A stretch of DNA of 34,230 nt from Phototrophicales bacterium. GTDB lineage: Bacteria; Chloroflexota; Anaerolineae; Aggregatilineales; Phototrophicaceae. The number at the start of each line of letters is the position of its first letter. Position 1 is the stretch's first letter. Positions 33,995-34,230 of the stretch are shown here, one piece after another. The notes below the pieces were generated by a model that saw nothing but the letters and a program-made list of their open reading frames with translations, searched no databases and was not told the DNA's origin. Made by a program: the position numbers and the translations under genes. Location of the stretch: contig PGTJ01000001.1 in NCBI GenBank assembly GCA_002794515.1, positions 1-34,230 of the forward strand, written 5' to 3'.

Positions 33995-34230
33995 CTATCC
34001 ACAGCGCATATCGGCACGATTTGGTCGGCGGGCTTGGCTCAACATCCGCTCATATTCTTCAATATATAGTCGTGCAATATCGGGGCTTTGGATGATGACC
34101 AAGTTTTCATCATTGCTACGAGTGGCATTATTCGAGATGTTGAATGAGCCTGTGATGACGGTTGTTTCATCGACAATGAACACCTTATGATGCAAGGTGA
34201 AGGGATTGCCATCTTGATAAACATCTAAGC
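33995..34230 (-). CDS. 3' end of a phospholipase D-family protein (cut by the window edge)
   Basis: The visible frame encodes the last 78 residues of a PLD-superfamily protein. Its HKD motif is clear: LHHKVFIVD fits HxKx4D and is followed by GSFNIS, then ENLVI and an acidic closing helix (YIEEYERML). Two HKD motifs usually form one active site that cuts phosphodiester bonds in phospholipids or DNA; the other motif would lie outside the window. The reading frame runs through the window edge (the next codons upstream read LDVYQDGNPFT), so no start codon can be given. Nuclease and lipase cannot be told apart from this part. A hairpin separates it from the methyltransferase remnant. Confidence 0.85.
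   Translation of the reverse strand, partial: LDVYQDGNPFTLHHKVFIVDETTVITGSFNISNNATRSNDENLVIIQSPDIARLYIEEYERMLSQARRPNRADMRCG

Overview
The window looks like the chromosome of a free-living bacterium of the Chloroflexota, probably Anaerolineae-like. This is inferred from style, not from a marker gene. The signs are many exported or lipid-anchored proteins with LysM, SH3b and pre-peptidase-type domains on Thr/Pro linkers, a membrane Ser/Thr kinase with a large extracytoplasmic part, a VanW protein, an ABC-type sugar importer without its own ATPase, a tRNA gene without encoded CCA, and no outer-membrane assembly genes. Base composition is near 50% GC and even. Genes are closely packed and no gene-free stretch exceeds 300 bases.

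Layout. 1-3.6 kb: an exported LysM glycoside-hydrolase-like protein, a terminator, then a 7-TM histidine kinase overlapping a Nudix hydrolase. 3.7-6.3 kb: a bifunctional class A penicillin-binding protein (PBP1C-like). 6.3-9.3 kb: a signalling cassette made of a lipoprotein with a molybdopterin-oxidoreductase-like fold, a histidine kinase starting at TTG inside it, and two receiver-only response regulators. 9.3-11.3 kb: htpG, ending at a two-way terminator. 11.3-15.7 kb: an SH3b lipoprotein, a secreted pre-peptidase-domain protein, tRNA-Arg(ACG) with a clear promoter and terminator, a sugar-isomerase-like TIM barrel and a secreted beta-propeller. 15.8-19.1 kb: an ABC importer (binding protein plus two permeases) of the glycerol-3-phosphate/sugar type. 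19.2-23.4 kb: an SH3b exported protein, a lipoprotein, a small acidic protein and a VanW protein. 23.4-25.3 kb: a gene remnant, the primary-type sigma factor and a YceD/DUF177 protein under one consensus promoter. 25.5-29.3 kb: a 1268-residue Ser/Thr kinase. 29.3-33.3 kb: a MalY/PatB-type PLP enzyme and a HerA/DUF87-like ATPase. 33.36-34.23 kb: a collapsed restriction-modification locus and the 3' end of a phospholipase-D-family gene cut by the window edge.

Common theme. Much of the window serves the cell envelope: peptidoglycan synthesis (PBP), wall binding (LysM, SH3b, VanW), envelope sensing (two histidine kinases, the Ser/Thr kinase) and import. The most unusual points are: the decayed restriction-modification pair with two internal joins; a perfect 13-bp inverted repeat whose arms overlap the promoter and the ribosome binding site of the sensor lipoprotein; the lipoprotein/kinase/double-receiver cassette with one non-canonical receiver; the very acidic N-terminus of the sigma factor; and the frameshifted gene remnant after the VanW gene.
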